A DNA stretch of 64,000 bases from Spirochaetales bacterium (GCA_027306915.1 DAHUYW010000015.1:16463-80462); one strand, 5' to 3'. Shown: positions 1 through 9,175, numbered from the stretch's first letter. The notes: a model not told the origin generated them from the sequence alone. Numbers and translations: made by a program.

Positions 1-236
1 GCGAGCTGCCTGAGGTGAGCTTCTATCGGGCCGATCGGGTTACTATCGGCTACGAAGACCGGCTGCCCATGCAGCTCGATGGCGAGGTCTCTTGGCTTGG
101 GGAAGGGGATTTTCCCCTCACGCTCACGGTCCTCGAGCCGCGAATTCGGGTGCTGCGCGACGACCACCCCGCCGAGCCGTCCGAGGAGCCGCTCCCGTCA
201 AATGCGGTTCGCAGCGTTGGGAATCGGTTGCTCTGA
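1..236 (+). CDS. C-terminal end of a diacylglycerol kinase-like lipid kinase (partial)
   Basis: Only the last ~78 codons are inside the window, read in the frame starting at base 3. The segment has the closing beta-sandwich pattern of the DAGK/YegS/BmrU lipid kinase family: an acidic strand, then P-M-Q-L-D-G-E, a hydrophobic strand and a final P-R-I-R-V-L. The D-G-E motif is the conserved C-terminal family signature. Such enzymes phosphorylate diacylglycerol or related lipids at the membrane. The reading frame ends at 236, overlapping the convergent amidohydrolase stop by about 39 bases. The catalytic N-terminal domain is not visible, so substrate cannot be judged. Confidence 0.6.
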   Translation, partial: ELPEVSFYRADRVTIGYEDRLPMQLDGEVSWLGEGDFPLTLTVLEPRIRVLRDDHPAEPSEEPLPSNAVRSVGNRLL

Positions 237-1826
237 TCGGCTGCTGTCCGCCTCGCCGGAAGACGGGGCCCCGGATCGCTGGTAGACAATCCTGCCTGCA
301 ACTATTGTCATCTCGACCTTGATGTCGCGGATGGAGTCGGTTCTCACCGTGGTCGGATCACCGGAGAGAATTGCGAGGTCGGCAAGCTTTCCCACTTCGA
401 TAGTCCCCTTGCGCTCCTCTTCGAGCTCCGCATAGGCGCTTCCCGCCGTATAGCAGTACAGCGCCTCTTCGGCGCTGATCGCCTCGGGACCCTCCCGGTT
501 GACCGTGAGGTGAATGCCGAGCAGGGGATTGAAGGTGCCTTCGCCGGGGAAGTCGGAGCCGAATGCGAGATGGACCCCGGCATCGATGAGGGAACGGTAG
601 GGATAGGCCCGCTGCGCCCGCTTCTCCCCGAGAAGGCGGCGATCCTTTTCGGGGTCGGCGAGCGCGTGGGGCTGCGCCGAGACGACGATTCCGAGCTGCC
701 GCAGGCGCTCGATCTCCTGCGGTCGGATGAGCTGACCGTGCTCGACCCGCCATCGTCTCTCCCGCACCTCGGGGAACCGGCGGATCGTCACCTCGACCCC
801 GTCGCAATACTGCTTGGTTGAGCGGTCGCCTATCGAGTGGCAGGCAATCCGGCGCTTGGAGCGCGCAGTGTCGTCCATCAGGCGCTCGATCTCCTGCGGG
901 CCCTTGCCCTTTCCACAGTTGTCGCTCTCGTCGGCATAGGGATCGACGAGGTAGGCGGTGCGGCTCGAGAATGCGCCGTCGAGAAAGTACTTTCGCGGAC
1001 CGAGGGCATACCAGTCCGGATCGAAGCGACTGTGCTCGAAGAGATACCGCACGGGACGGGGAGTCTCGCCGAGGGACCAGCAGGAGAGCCGGCAGGTCAG
1101 CTCGCCCGACTCGTGAAGCGCCCGGTAGGCGGCGAGGCCCGGTCGCATCCAGGTATTGTCCTGGGCGGAGGTGATGCCGTTCTCCCTAAGGAGCGCGAGC
1201 GCCGTCGGTATCCCCTGTCGAATCGCCTTCGGGTCGAACTGTCGTCGCCTGAAGAGCCTTTGGAATCCCGAGTGGCCGTAGGGCTCGCGAACGATCCCCG
1301 TGAGCCGGCCTGCCGAGTCGCGGACGGCGCCGCCCGACGGCCAGTCGCTCGTGCCCTCATCGATCCCGATGAGACGGAGGCCGGCGCTGTTGGCCCACAT
1401 CGCGTGGCCGGAATACTGGAAGAGAATGACAGGGGTCGAGTCGAAGACGCGGTCGAGGTCCTGCGCATGGGGATCGGGGCAGGTTGTGTAGTCCCACTGC
1501 ACGCCGAAGATCGGATCGGTGCCTCTCGGCGACGGGAATCGGGCGGCAAGATAGTCGAGAATCTCCGCCTTCGTCATGCCGTGAAGGTTTGGGGTGTTGA
1601 AGTGGTTCCCCATCCCCGCCACGTGAAGATGGTCGTCGTTGAAGCCGGGGACGACCGTACGGCCCGCGAGGTCGATACGTCGGGCTTCGGTCCTCGCGGC
1701 GGCGAGAATAGCTTGATCGGCGCCTACCGCGGCGATCTTGCCGTCACGAAGCAGAACTGCGGTCTCGCGCGCGCCGATCCGCGACAGGGGTATGATGGTA
1801 CCATTGAACAGGACAATCTCGGTCAT
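198..1826 (-). CDS. Amidohydrolase family protein (YtcJ-like, amidohydrolase 3)
   Basis: The protein has about 542 residues and is a cytoplasmic metal-dependent hydrolase of the YtcJ subgroup. Visible family marks are the H-L-H metal-binding pair after N-D-D near the N-terminus, D-G-A-F followed by S-S-R in the middle, a conserved His in C-H-S-I-G-D, R-V-E-H-G, and the metal Asp in F-G-S-D-F-P. The start chosen is the ATG at 1826, where the beta-sandwich M-T-E-I-V-L-F-N-G begins, because GGGGAGGAAAG lies just upstream; a longer frame to 1898 has no good ribosome site. It is the last gene of the leftward catabolic operon. Known substrates of the family are amides, imides and cyclic ureas; here the substrate is unknown. 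Confidence 0.85.
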   Translation of the reverse strand: MTEIVLFNGTIIPLSRIGARETAVLLRDGKIAAVGADQAILAAARTEARRIDLAGRTVVPGFNDDHLHVAGMGNHFNTPNLHGMTKAEILDYLAARFPSPRGTDPIFGVQWDYTTCPDPHAQDLDRVFDSTPVILFQYSGHAMWANSAGLRLIGIDEGTSDWPSGGAVRDSAGRLTGIVREPYGHSGFQRLFRRRQFDPKAIRQGIPTALALLRENGITSAQDNTWMRPGLAAYRALHESGELTCRLSCWSLGETPRPVRYLFEHSRFDPDWYALGPRKYFLDGAFSSRTAYLVDPYADESDNCGKGKGPQEIERLMDDTARSKRRIACHSIGDRSTKQYCDGVEVTIRRFPEVRERRWRVEHGQLIRPQEIERLRQLGIVVSAQPHALADPEKDRRLLGEKRAQRAYPYRSLIDAGVHLAFGSDFPGEGTFNPLLGIHLTVNREGPEAISAEEALYCYTAGSAYAELEEERKGTIEVGKLADLAILSGDPTTVRTDSIRDIKVEMTIVAGRIVYQRSGAPSSGEADSSRSEQPIPNAANRI

Positions 1827-1922
1827 GCTGCTTTCCTCCCCGTCGACTCGCGTTCCACGCCGCGCGGCTCTTACTAACTTACTCAAGTTTATAGCCACAA
1901 CGGGGGGAAGGCAAGAAGGGCG

Positions 1923-2778
1923 CTATCGAGGTGCGGGCGGGTACTCCTCATCGAGCCGGTGGTAGAGGGCCTCGAGCTCCGTAGAGCCCGCATAGAGGGC
2001 TCGCTTTCCTTCCGGCCAGGAATGGCCCTCGACGACATAGCCATCGTCCACGAAGCAGACGTTGCCGGTGAGGTGACGCTGGTCCAGACGGAGCGCGATT
2101 ATCGACTCGGCGACGCCCTCGCGCGAAGCGAATCGCTTGCTCGGCGTATGGGCGAGGATGCTCATGGCCCGCGGCTTGTAGCGCCCGTCCGGCTCCTTGA
2201 GCAGTCTCCGATTGAGGTCGGTCTCGACGGACACCGGAGCAACTCCGTTGACCCTCACGTTGAAGGGGGCAAGCTGTGCGGCTGCGGTCTTGATGAGCCC
2301 CTCCACCCCATGCTTGGTGGCGTTGTAGGCGTAGACTCCATACAGGGAAACACGGCTCCCCGATGAGCAGAGGTAGATTATGTGCCCGAAGCGCTGGGGG
2401 ATCATGGCGCGCGCTGCGCAGGCTGTGACGATGAAGGCCCCTGTGAGGTTTACCTCACTGACCCGACGGAAGGTCGCGACCATCTCCTGCGGATCGTCCT
2501 TGAAAAGGTCGAAGGGCTCGTGGGAGACGCCGGCGAAGTTGACGACCACATCGATCCTGCCGAACTGTCTCTTTACGGCTTCCATGATCGTAGCGACATC
2601 CGAAAGCGAGGTGATCTCGCCCGCGTACCATGCCGACGGCGCAGACCGATTCACCGCCCTCGCGTTGCCGACGATCCCGGCAAGCTTCGCGAGGACCCCC
2701 GGGCGCCGCGTCGGAGAGGACCGGGATGGCGCCGCAGGCTGCGGCCGCATAGGCGAAAAGCTCGCCGAGGTTCCCGCC
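1923..2778 (-). pseudogene. Short-chain dehydrogenase, 5' truncated and frameshifted
   Basis: The bulk of an SDR oxidoreductase is readable: V-N-F-A-G (NNAG equivalent), the S-S-G-S strand, the Y-N-A-T-K active-site Tyr/Lys and a C-terminal V-D-D-G. The Rossmann N-terminus lies in another frame just upstream (G-V-G-G-N-L-G, then A-A-A-A-C-G-A-I-P-V-L-S-D). The two frames are separated by one base at a G5 tract (2696-2700 on the complementary strand); removing one G restores a continuous SDR. The usual first residues before G-V-G-G are also missing, because that frame runs straight into the end of the upstream SDR with no start codon. So there are two lesions: a 5' deletion junction and a frameshift. 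The frameshift alone could be a base-calling error; the missing start is harder to explain that way. Confidence 0.75.
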
Positions 2779-3545
2779 TACGCCATAAGGGCTCCGCCGT
2801 TCACCTCGATGATCTCGCCCGTGATGAAGCTCGAAAGCTCCTCGGAGGCGAGGAAGAAAGCCGTGCCCGCGACCTCCTCGGCAGTCGCTCCCCGCCCGAG
2901 AGGAATCCCTTCAATCATCGCCCTAAGGGCGTCGGGCCGAGTGTACTTGTCGTGGAAAGGGGTGAGCACGATCCCCGGGGCAATCGCGTTTACCCTGATC
3001 CTCGACGGGGCGAGCTCCTTCGCGAGCCCGCGGGTGAAGGTGGAGACCGCCGCCTTGGAGGCTGCGTAGATGACCGCTCCGCCTCCCCCGCCGTTTCGCG
3101 CTGCGATGGAGGTCAGGTTGATGATGGATCCTCCGCCGCTCCGCTTCATGTGGGGAATGACCGCTTTCGACACCCGGAAGGTCGATCCGATGTTAAGCTC
3201 CATGATCTCGGAGTAGATCTTTTCGGGCATCTCGTCGACGGCGTGTCGAGCGACGAGCCCACCGGCATTATTGACGAGAATGTCGATGCGGCCGAAGCGG
3301 CCGATCACCTCCTTCACCATCCGCTCGATGGCAGCCGGGTCCAAGACGTCGGCCTTCACAAGGAAGGCCGCGTCGCCCCGCCCAGCCTCCACCGCCTTCG
3401 CGACCTCCTTCGCCTCGGCCTCGCTCCGGTTGTAGTGCACCGCAATCTTCGCCCCCGCTGCGGCGAATGTCTTCGCGATGGCAGCCCCGATCCCCGTGCT
3501 TGCACCGGTCACCAGGGCTATCTTTCCGTCGAATCGTACGTTCAT
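2778..3545 (-). CDS. SDR family NAD(P)-dependent oxidoreductase (FabG-like)
   Basis: This is a complete classical short-chain dehydrogenase of 255 residues. It has the cofactor motif T-G-A-S-T-G-I-G at residues 14-21, N-N-A-G, the catalytic Ser in N-L-T-S-I, Tyr-x-x-x-Lys in Y-A-A-S-K and a closing E-V-N-G-G. GGAGGAACC precedes the ATG. It sits between two other SDR genes in the leftward operon, consistent with sequential oxidation and reduction of hydroxyl groups on a sugar, polyol or sugar acid. Its stop overlaps the damaged start region of the next SDR. Substrate cannot be inferred from sequence. Confidence 0.9.
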   Translation of the reverse strand: MNVRFDGKIALVTGASTGIGAAIAKTFAAAGAKIAVHYNRSEAEAKEVAKAVEAGRGDAAFLVKADVLDPAAIERMVKEVIGRFGRIDILVNNAGGLVARHAVDEMPEKIYSEIMELNIGSTFRVSKAVIPHMKRSGGGSIINLTSIAARNGGGGGAVIYAASKAAVSTFTRGLAKELAPSRIRVNAIAPGIVLTPFHDKYTRPDALRAMIEGIPLGRGATAEEVAGTAFFLASEELSSFITGEIIEVNGGALMA

Positions 3546-3617
3546 CGGTTCCTCCAGGAGAGCACGCCCGTTTCCGCGCGCGGCGCGCGGCGGGTCAATT
3601 GCCTTGCCGGCAACCCC

Positions 3618-4439
3618 TCAGTCCATCTCGAAGCCGCCGTCCACGTTGAGGGTCTGTCCGGTGATGTAGTCCGAGTCAGGGGAACAGAGGAAGGCGACCG
3701 CCGCGGCCATGTCCTCGACGCTCCCGGGCCGTTTGAGCGGTATCCGATTGATGAACTCGTCGCTCGCCTTCTGGGCGTCGACTCCGAAGGCCTGCTCTTT
3801 TTCGCGGTTGTTCTGCTCCCACATCGGCGTCATCACGACGCTCGGCGCAACGGCGTTCACGTTTATACCGTAGGGCGCGAAGGCCAGGGCGGCGGACTGG
3901 GTGATGCTTATCACTGCCGCCTTGCTCGCGGCGTAGGCCAGCTGGTACTCTCTCCCCCGCCGCCCCGAAATGGAGCTGAAGCTCACTATCTTGCCGTAGG
4001 AGCGCTCCGATCTTCCCGCCCGCTTCACCTCCTCCGGCACCTGCTTCACCATCTGGGCCCCGGCAGCCTGGACCGCAAAGGCGGCACCCTTTTGATTGAT
4101 CCCGACAACGCGGTCCCAATCGGTCTCGGTCACATCGAGCAGGAGCTTGCTCTGTACGACCCCGGCGGTGTTTACGAAGATATCGAGCGCGCCCATCGCT
4201 TTTACAACGCGAGCGACAAGCTCTTTGGTCTCCGCCGGCTTGGAGACGTCAACTCGGAGGGACAGCGATGTCCCGCCCGAGGCGGCAATCTCCTTTGCGA
4301 CCGCCGCTGCGCCTTCCAGGTTGATGTCGGCGGCAACCACGGCGGCCCCCTCGCGCGAAAGACGGAGCGCGACCCCCCGTCCGATTCCCGATCCTGCGCC
4401 GGTCACGATCGCTACCTTTCCCTGCAGTCTCTTGTCCAT
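3618..4439 (-). CDS. SDR family oxidoreductase, sorbitol/galactitol dehydrogenase-like
   Basis: A complete SDR of 273 residues with T-G-A-G-S-G-I-G near residue 15, an N-T-A-G variant of NNAG, the catalytic Ser in S-F-S-S-I-S, Tyr-x-x-x-Lys in Y-A-A-S-K and the segment V-V-M-T-P-M-W-E. The T-P-M-W element is typical of polyol dehydrogenases related to sorbitol and galactitol dehydrogenase. A small insertion rich in Lys/Arg/Glu (residues ~130-145) precedes the active-site strand. GAAAGGAGCCC precedes the ATG. Its place in the operon supports polyol or sugar-acid oxidation; the exact substrate is inference. Confidence 0.88.
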   Translation of the reverse strand: MDKRLQGKVAIVTGAGSGIGRGVALRLSREGAAVVAADINLEGAAAVAKEIAASGGTSLSLRVDVSKPAETKELVARVVKAMGALDIFVNTAGVVQSKLLLDVTETDWDRVVGINQKGAAFAVQAAGAQMVKQVPEEVKRAGRSERSYGKIVSFSSISGRRGREYQLAYAASKAAVISITQSAALAFAPYGINVNAVAPSVVMTPMWEQNNREKEQAFGVDAQKASDEFINRIPLKRPGSVEDMAAAVAFLCSPDSDYITGQTLNVDGGFEMD

Positions 4440-4470
4440 GATGCCTCGGGCTCCTTTCTCCCGTATTCAC

Positions 4471-4714
4471 CTATCTCATTCCATAGAGGTCGTCGGCTAT
4501 CTCCAACAGCCATTTTTCGAGGCGATCAGTATACAATGCGACGAGCTCCTTCGACAGCTCGTAGAGTCGCTCTCGATTGACGAACTGTCCCCGTTCGTCG
4601 CGCCTTCCAACCGATACGAAACAATAGTAATGGAACAGGCTCTTTGACGGGTGAGGCCTCGGATCGCTACGGAGCTCCGCGAGACGCCGCCGGGCGAAAG
4701 AGGAGCCGCGCCAC
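4471..4714 (-). pseudogene. Unidentified gene fragment (C-terminal end only)
   Basis: Between larA and the SDR gene one frame ends in a helix-like, charged stretch (R-L-Y-E-L-S-K-E-L-V-A-L-Y, then L-E-K-W-L-L-E-I-A-D-D-L-Y) that looks like real protein. The ~70 residues upstream in the same frame are Arg/Ser-rich and run into larA, and there is no convincing start codon or ribosome site; a GTG near 4617 is possible. I read it as the remaining C-terminus of a deleted gene. No family was recognised. A half operator TTGTATAC is present on this strand inside it (about 4530-4541), probably by chance. Confidence 0.35.
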
Positions 4715-6004
4715 CTAGGCCTCCGGCCGACCCGGATAATAGGGAATTGTCTGCGGCCCTTCGGGGAGGATGCAGATCTGCGCGTCCGAGCCGTGGCGCT
4801 CACGCAGAGCCTCTACCTGCGACTCGATGGAGGCGCATGGGCGGAGCTTGGCTTGCGCAAGCTGCGCTGCGGTGAGGCCGTCGGAGTAGACGTAGACATC
4901 GTTTCTCTTCACGATCGACGCAAGTATCTGCGCCTGCCACTGATCATCGGCCGAAAACCCTTCCGCCCGGATCCGGGTAAGGAGGTCGTCGGCATCGGTC
5001 GCCTCCCGCAGAAGCCGTCCGAACGAGCCGTGTTCCGGAATCCCGTCCCAGCACTCGGCAGCAACGATGATCGAGCCTCCGGGCTTTGCTATTCTCGCAG
5101 CCGCGCTCATACCCTTCACCGCCTGGTAGAGGTTGAGATCGAGAGGGTAGCCTGAGTTCGACGTGACGACGATGTCGAAAAGGCTCTCCACCCGCACCAT
5201 GGCGGTCTTCCGAACGAATTCGGTCCCTACCCGATATGCCTTGATCCAATCGCCGGCGAAGGAGCGCGTCACCTCCTTGTGCTTGTTGAGCGTGACGTTC
5301 ACCAGAAAGTCGGGGTTGACGAAGGAGACCGCCTCCTCCACCTCGTCTCGGATGGGATTGCCGTCGAGAATCCCCCAGCTCGCCCGCTCATCGTCGATGT
5401 TGGCCGCGTTGTGATTTCGCATCACCGTATCGAGGTGCGCCATTCCGGGCATGACGGCCTTGCCCCCGCCCGAAAAGCCTGCGAAGAAGTGCGGCTCGAT
5501 GAAACCCGTGATGATCTTGAAGGAGCAGGCGAGGAAATCCTTTTGGATCTTGATTTCGTTGCCGCGCGAGGTGACTCCCACCGTCGCATGGGCGTTCGTC
5601 GCGCGCGCGTCGTTCTGGATGATGCGGTAGCGGTTGACGATATCCCCGCCAAGCATGCCGCCGAGCTCCTGAAGGGTATTCAGGCGATGGGTTCCCGTCG
5701 AGTTGAAGAGGGTGATCCGCTTCTCAGGCACGCCCGCCGCCTTTAGCTCGTCGAGAATCGCCGGGATGAGGAGGTGATTCGGCGTCGGCCGTGTGATGTC
5801 GCTGAAGACTACGGCGACCGTGTCATCCTGCTTCACCGCCTCGCGGAGCGGCGGCGCGCCGATCGGGCTTCGAAGCGACTCCACCACCGCACCCTTCTGA
5901 TCCGGCGCCGCCGGAACGAAGGACGGCTCCACCACGGTCACCGATGCCGCTTCCGGAAGGTTCACCTCGAGTCCACGTTTTCCATAGGCAAGGCTAAGTT
6001 TCAT
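4715..6004 (-). CDS. larA: LarA-type nickel-pincer 2-hydroxyacid racemase/epimerase
   Basis: A 429-residue cytoplasmic protein matching LarA along its whole length. The catalytic set is complete: His106 (S-T-G-T-H-R), His172 and Lys182 (E-P-H-F-F-A-G-F-S-G-G-G-K) and His198 (R-N-H-N-A). Spacings of 66, 10 and 16 residues equal those of the lactate racemase His108/His174/Lys184/His200 quartet, and D-I-T-R-P occurs before them. LarA uses the nickel-pincer nucleotide cofactor for hydride transfer at C2 of alpha-hydroxyacids. Homologues racemise lactate, malate or epimerise sugar acids. The cofactor genes larB, larC and larE are not in the window. It is in the leftward catabolic operon, suggesting a 2-hydroxy or aldonic acid intermediate. 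Confidence 0.87.
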   Translation of the reverse strand: MKLSLAYGKRGLEVNLPEAASVTVVEPSFVPAAPDQKGAVVESLRSPIGAPPLREAVKQDDTVAVVFSDITRPTPNHLLIPAILDELKAAGVPEKRITLFNSTGTHRLNTLQELGGMLGGDIVNRYRIIQNDARATNAHATVGVTSRGNEIKIQKDFLACSFKIITGFIEPHFFAGFSGGGKAVMPGMAHLDTVMRNHNAANIDDERASWGILDGNPIRDEVEEAVSFVNPDFLVNVTLNKHKEVTRSFAGDWIKAYRVGTEFVRKTAMVRVESLFDIVVTSNSGYPLDLNLYQAVKGMSAAARIAKPGGSIIVAAECWDGIPEHGSFGRLLREATDADDLLTRIRAEGFSADDQWQAQILASIVKRNDVYVYSDGLTAAQLAQAKLRPCASIESQVEALRERHGSDAQICILPEGPQTIPYYPGRPEA

Positions 6005-6113
6005 CGTCTTCCCACCGTCTCCATCATCCCCGCACGATTAGTATCAACAAGAGGTTCCCATCCCGCGCCGCCTCGAGCATGGGTTTGAGGCGCTCGTCCA
6101 CCAGTGAACCCAC

Positions 6114-7740
6114 TTACCCTGCCGCAACACCGGACCTCGAGGCGGCGCTCGCCGGGGAGCCGCAGACCGCCGCCATTCGACCTTTCACCATGTCGCTCAT
6201 TTGTCGGTAGGTCGTGATGAATTGGGTCAAGGTCTCGCGGACCGGAGCCCACTTGGCGACGGCATCGTCGTCATGCGGATCGAGTGAAAGCGGCCGGAGA
6301 GGCCGCTCGTGCTCGTCGAAGGCCCGGTGGACGTTAGGGAACACGGTGACAAGCGGGACACCCCAGACCTCCGAGTGGTCCGGTATCCAGTCGCCGTAGA
6401 CCCGGAGGGAGGCGATCATGATTTTCACCCTGTGTGAATCGATCCCGAGGCCCCCGTCCCAGGAAGGCGAGTAGATCTTCCGGTTCGCCTTGCGGGCTAT
6501 CTCGACCCCCGCCCATCGCAAGCTCGTCGCGAACCGGGAAGGCAAGACGTCCGTTCATGATCGCGACATAGGAGACGAGAGCACGTCCCGCATTGAGCAC
6601 CTCGGCAAAGGGCAGCGCCTGGAACAATGAGAAGGTAAGGGTGACCGTGACGCCGATCCCGCGTGCGGTGAGCCGCCCTGCCGCCTGTAGCCCGTCGGCG
6701 GTCGACGGTACCTTGATTACCACGTTTGGGACGCCGCCGAGCCTTCGCTCGAGCTCCTCATAGATGGTGGTCGCATCGCGCACCATCCGGGCAGCGTCGC
6801 AGTGCGCGTCGGGATTGACCTGGAGGCTGACGTAGCCGCGGCCTCCCTCGTTCGCCAGGAAGAGCGACCGAAGCGGCCGGCAATTCCGCTCGACCACGGA
6901 GACGGTGACCCACCTGTTGAGCTCTTCTACCGCCTCGGTCCAGCTTTCTGCCGGCCCCGCGAGCAACGCAGCCAGATCCAGCCGCGAGAAGTGCGAGGAG
7001 ATGACCCCGTCCACCTGGCGGTTCCAGTATGGGGGATCGAGGTCCCAGGCCAGCTTGATGAGAACGGGGTTGGTGGTGACGAACGAGGCGCCGAGCCACA
7101 GCGCGCGCTGAAGAAACGTCGCGTAGTCGTTTCCTATCTCGGTCTCGGGCCCGCCGTTGAGGCGTGCCTTCGCCGCGGCGGTCAGATTGGACGCTGCCGC
7201 TTCTCGAATCAAGCTCCTCGCAAAGTCGAGCAGTCCGTTCCCGGTGAGCGCGCCTGCGAGCCGCGCCGCCTCGGCGTCGTCGGCGACTCCTTCGGCCTTC
7301 AGACGCGCCAGCTCGTCCGCCCGCAGTCGGGCGAGAAGCGCTCGCTCCTCAGCGGGTTCCCGGGCGACTGCCGTATCGAGCCTCTGCAGCACGACTCGGA
7401 GGGTCTCCTCGATTTGGGACCTATCCCACCTCTTCGGGCCCGCCCACCATGGCACGAAGGTCGCGAGGTCGATGGAGAAGAGCGTCAGGAATTGAAGGAG
7501 GTGCGCCTTCTCCTCGAGGGAAGAGGCGGCGACCTGCGCGTCGAGCGACGACAAAAGCTTCTCTACGCGAGCCGGGAGGCGCGCCGGCGCCGTAAAGTGG
7601 AGGAGGTCTCCTCGCGCCTCTACGAGATCGCCCGAGGAGATCCGGCGCTGGAGCTCCGTGTCTGAACGGCTTGCCCGCAGCGACGCCTCCTCGCGGATCC
7701 GCTCCCGGAGCCGTTGCTCGATCGGCGCGCCATCCTTCAT
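6114..7740 (-). pseudogene. Transaldolase-family protein, ~540 residues, frameshifted
   Basis: The transaldolase core starts near residue 205: N-D-Y-A-T-F-L-Q, T-T-N-P-V-L-I, then G-Y-V-S-L-Q-V-N-P and the Schiff-base lysine in V-V-I-K-V-P-S-T-A-D-G-L. Before it lies an unusual ~200-residue, Ala/Leu/Glu-rich helical region. The frame breaks after M-N-G-R-L-A-F near 6505-6520 and continues in another frame with W-A-G-V-E-I-A-R-K-A-N-R-K-I-Y through V-Y-G-D-W to the stop at 6114. A single base around A-T-G-G-G-C-G-G-G-G-G explains it. Family members transfer or cleave a C3 dihydroxyacetone unit. Unless the frameshift is a sequencing artefact, the C-terminal part of the barrel is lost. Confidence 0.78.
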
Positions 7741-7785
7741 GCTCTCTGCTCCCTTAAGGGGTCGCCGCAGGCACGGCGATCCGCA

Positions 7786-9078
7786 TCAGAAGAGGTTCCC
7801 GTCCGTGTCGAAAGTCAGCTCCTTCGGGGCCTCCACGATCTCCACCTTTGGATGTGCTTCGGCTTCAGGCACGAGCGCCTCCGAAATCTGGATCAACTCC
7901 AAGTGCGAGGTGTCCGGCATCCTGACGATCCTGGCTCCCTTCGCTCCGAGGTCCACGCACGTGAACACCGCAGCCTGGATCGCCAGCCGGTCGTTGGCCA
8001 CGACCATGGGCATTCTCACGGTCTTTAGGACCCGGCTTGTAAGGGCGTTCGGGTAGCTGGCATCGAAGTCCGTCTTGTCGAAGAGCCGTTTCGTCGTAAG
8101 GTCCGCCATGCCGACTCCGAGCGAGTTGCCGTGGGTCTCGTCGCTTATGTCGAGGACTACGTACCGCTGGAAGGTCGGTCCGCCGCTTGCGTAGGGGGTG
8201 CAATAGGTCCCGGTGATGTTAGGGTCGGCGCCGTCTCCGCTGAAGTTCTTGCCGATGGTGTCCACGACAAGAACGTCGAACTCGGGGAAAAGGATGCGCG
8301 GCATCAGGCGCCTGGCCTCCTGGAGGAGGACCGGCTCCCTCTTCTCGATCGCCTCCTTCGGAATGGCCTCGACAGCCGAGGTACGGTCGTAGGCATTTTC
8401 GATGATCGCACAACCGAACAGGATCTTCGCATTGGCGAGGACCCCGGTTCCGAAGTCGTAGACCCTCTCTGCCATCTTGCCGAACCCCTCGGCGTGGCAG
8501 ATCTCGGCTCCCCGCTGCTTGCCCATCCCGATCGCCATCATCTTCATGAGGCCGCTCTCGTACTCCCCGCGAAACGCCGTGTGAGGCTTCACCCGTCCGA
8601 CGACGATGATGCCGTCAGCCTCCGCGGCGTACTTGTCGAGGTGGATCGGTTGTCCGCTGCGCGATCGGCCGATAACCTTGGTCTCCATCGTGGCGCGGAT
8701 CGGCGCCCCGACGTACTCCTCGGTGACCCCGTATCCCTCGAGCACCTGCCGCTGCCCATCGGCGGTTGCGCCGCCATGGCTGCCCATGGCCGGAATGAGG
8801 AAGGGTCGCGCGCCAAGCGCCTTGAGATTTCTTACGATTTCGCGGGTTATAAAAGCGATGTTCGCGATTCCGCGACTTCCGACGGTTATCGCGATGCTCA
8901 TTCCCGGACTGACGCACTTGCGAACCCAGTCCTGGGTGAGCTCGCGCGCAACGATATCCGGAATATCCGTGATTTCCGCGCGGTCGAACAGCTGACGAAC
9001 AACCGCCATTTTCGGCAGCTGGACCGGCTTCAGCATCGCCTGAATGATGCCGTGCCTGTCCCAGAGAGCATTACGCAC
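7786..9078 (-). CDS. Second LarA-like (DUF2088/lactate racemase N-terminal domain) protein
   Basis: A 430-residue protein distantly related to LarA. It has G-S-R-G-I-A-N, A-M-G-S-H-G-G-A-T, a K-P-H-T-A-F motif followed by E-S-G-L-M-K-M-M and G-M-G-K-Q-R-G-A-E-I-C-H. The His-to-Lys distance in the central motif is 13, not 10 as in true LarA, so cofactor geometry may differ. It is the first gene after the leftward promoter at 9148-9175. Start is the ATG at 9078 behind CGAGGGTG; an internal ATG at 9036 is possible. A 2-hydroxyacid epimerase role is plausible but unproven; it may instead act in a cofactor-independent manner. Confidence 0.75.
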   Translation of the reverse strand: MRNALWDRHGIIQAMLKPVQLPKMAVVRQLFDRAEITDIPDIVARELTQDWVRKCVSPGMSIAITVGSRGIANIAFITREIVRNLKALGARPFLIPAMGSHGGATADGQRQVLEGYGVTEEYVGAPIRATMETKVIGRSRSGQPIHLDKYAAEADGIIVVGRVKPHTAFRGEYESGLMKMMAIGMGKQRGAEICHAEGFGKMAERVYDFGTGVLANAKILFGCAIIENAYDRTSAVEAIPKEAIEKREPVLLQEARRLMPRILFPEFDVLVVDTIGKNFSGDGADPNITGTYCTPYASGGPTFQRYVVLDISDETHGNSLGVGMADLTTKRLFDKTDFDASYPNALTSRVLKTVRMPMVVANDRLAIQAAVFTCVDLGAKGARIVRMPDTSHLELIQISEALVPEAEAHPKVEIVEAPKELTFDTDGNLF

Positions 9079-9147
9079 CCTCGTACCTGATCCTTCTTGC
9101 CGACACTACCACGCCTCTCCTCAACCCCGCGAAGCAAAGCCGCGTCC

Positions 9148-9175
9148 ATTGTACGCCGTGCCCGGGGGTTGTCAA
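9148..9175 (-). promoter_or_regulatory. Sigma70-type promoter for the leftward larA-like operon
   Basis: On the minus strand TTGACA (9170-9175) is followed after 16 bases by TACAAT (9148-9153). The start codon of the next gene lies about 70 bases downstream. This places the genes from 9078 down to 198 in one likely transcript. Confidence 0.6.

Noticed and set aside
2696..2700. Programmed frameshifting at G5 tracts in the SDR and transaldolase
   Set aside because: No stimulatory hairpin or conserved slippery heptamer was seen, and the SDR also lacks a start; decay or homopolymer error is more likely.
4530..4541. Third GntR operator
   Set aside because: Only one half-site (TTGTATAC) matches and it lies inside a gene fragment, not a promoter.
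2382..4580. A 732-codon open frame on the plus strand
   Set aside because: It is antisense to two intact SDR genes with full motifs; long antisense frames are expected in GC-rich DNA.
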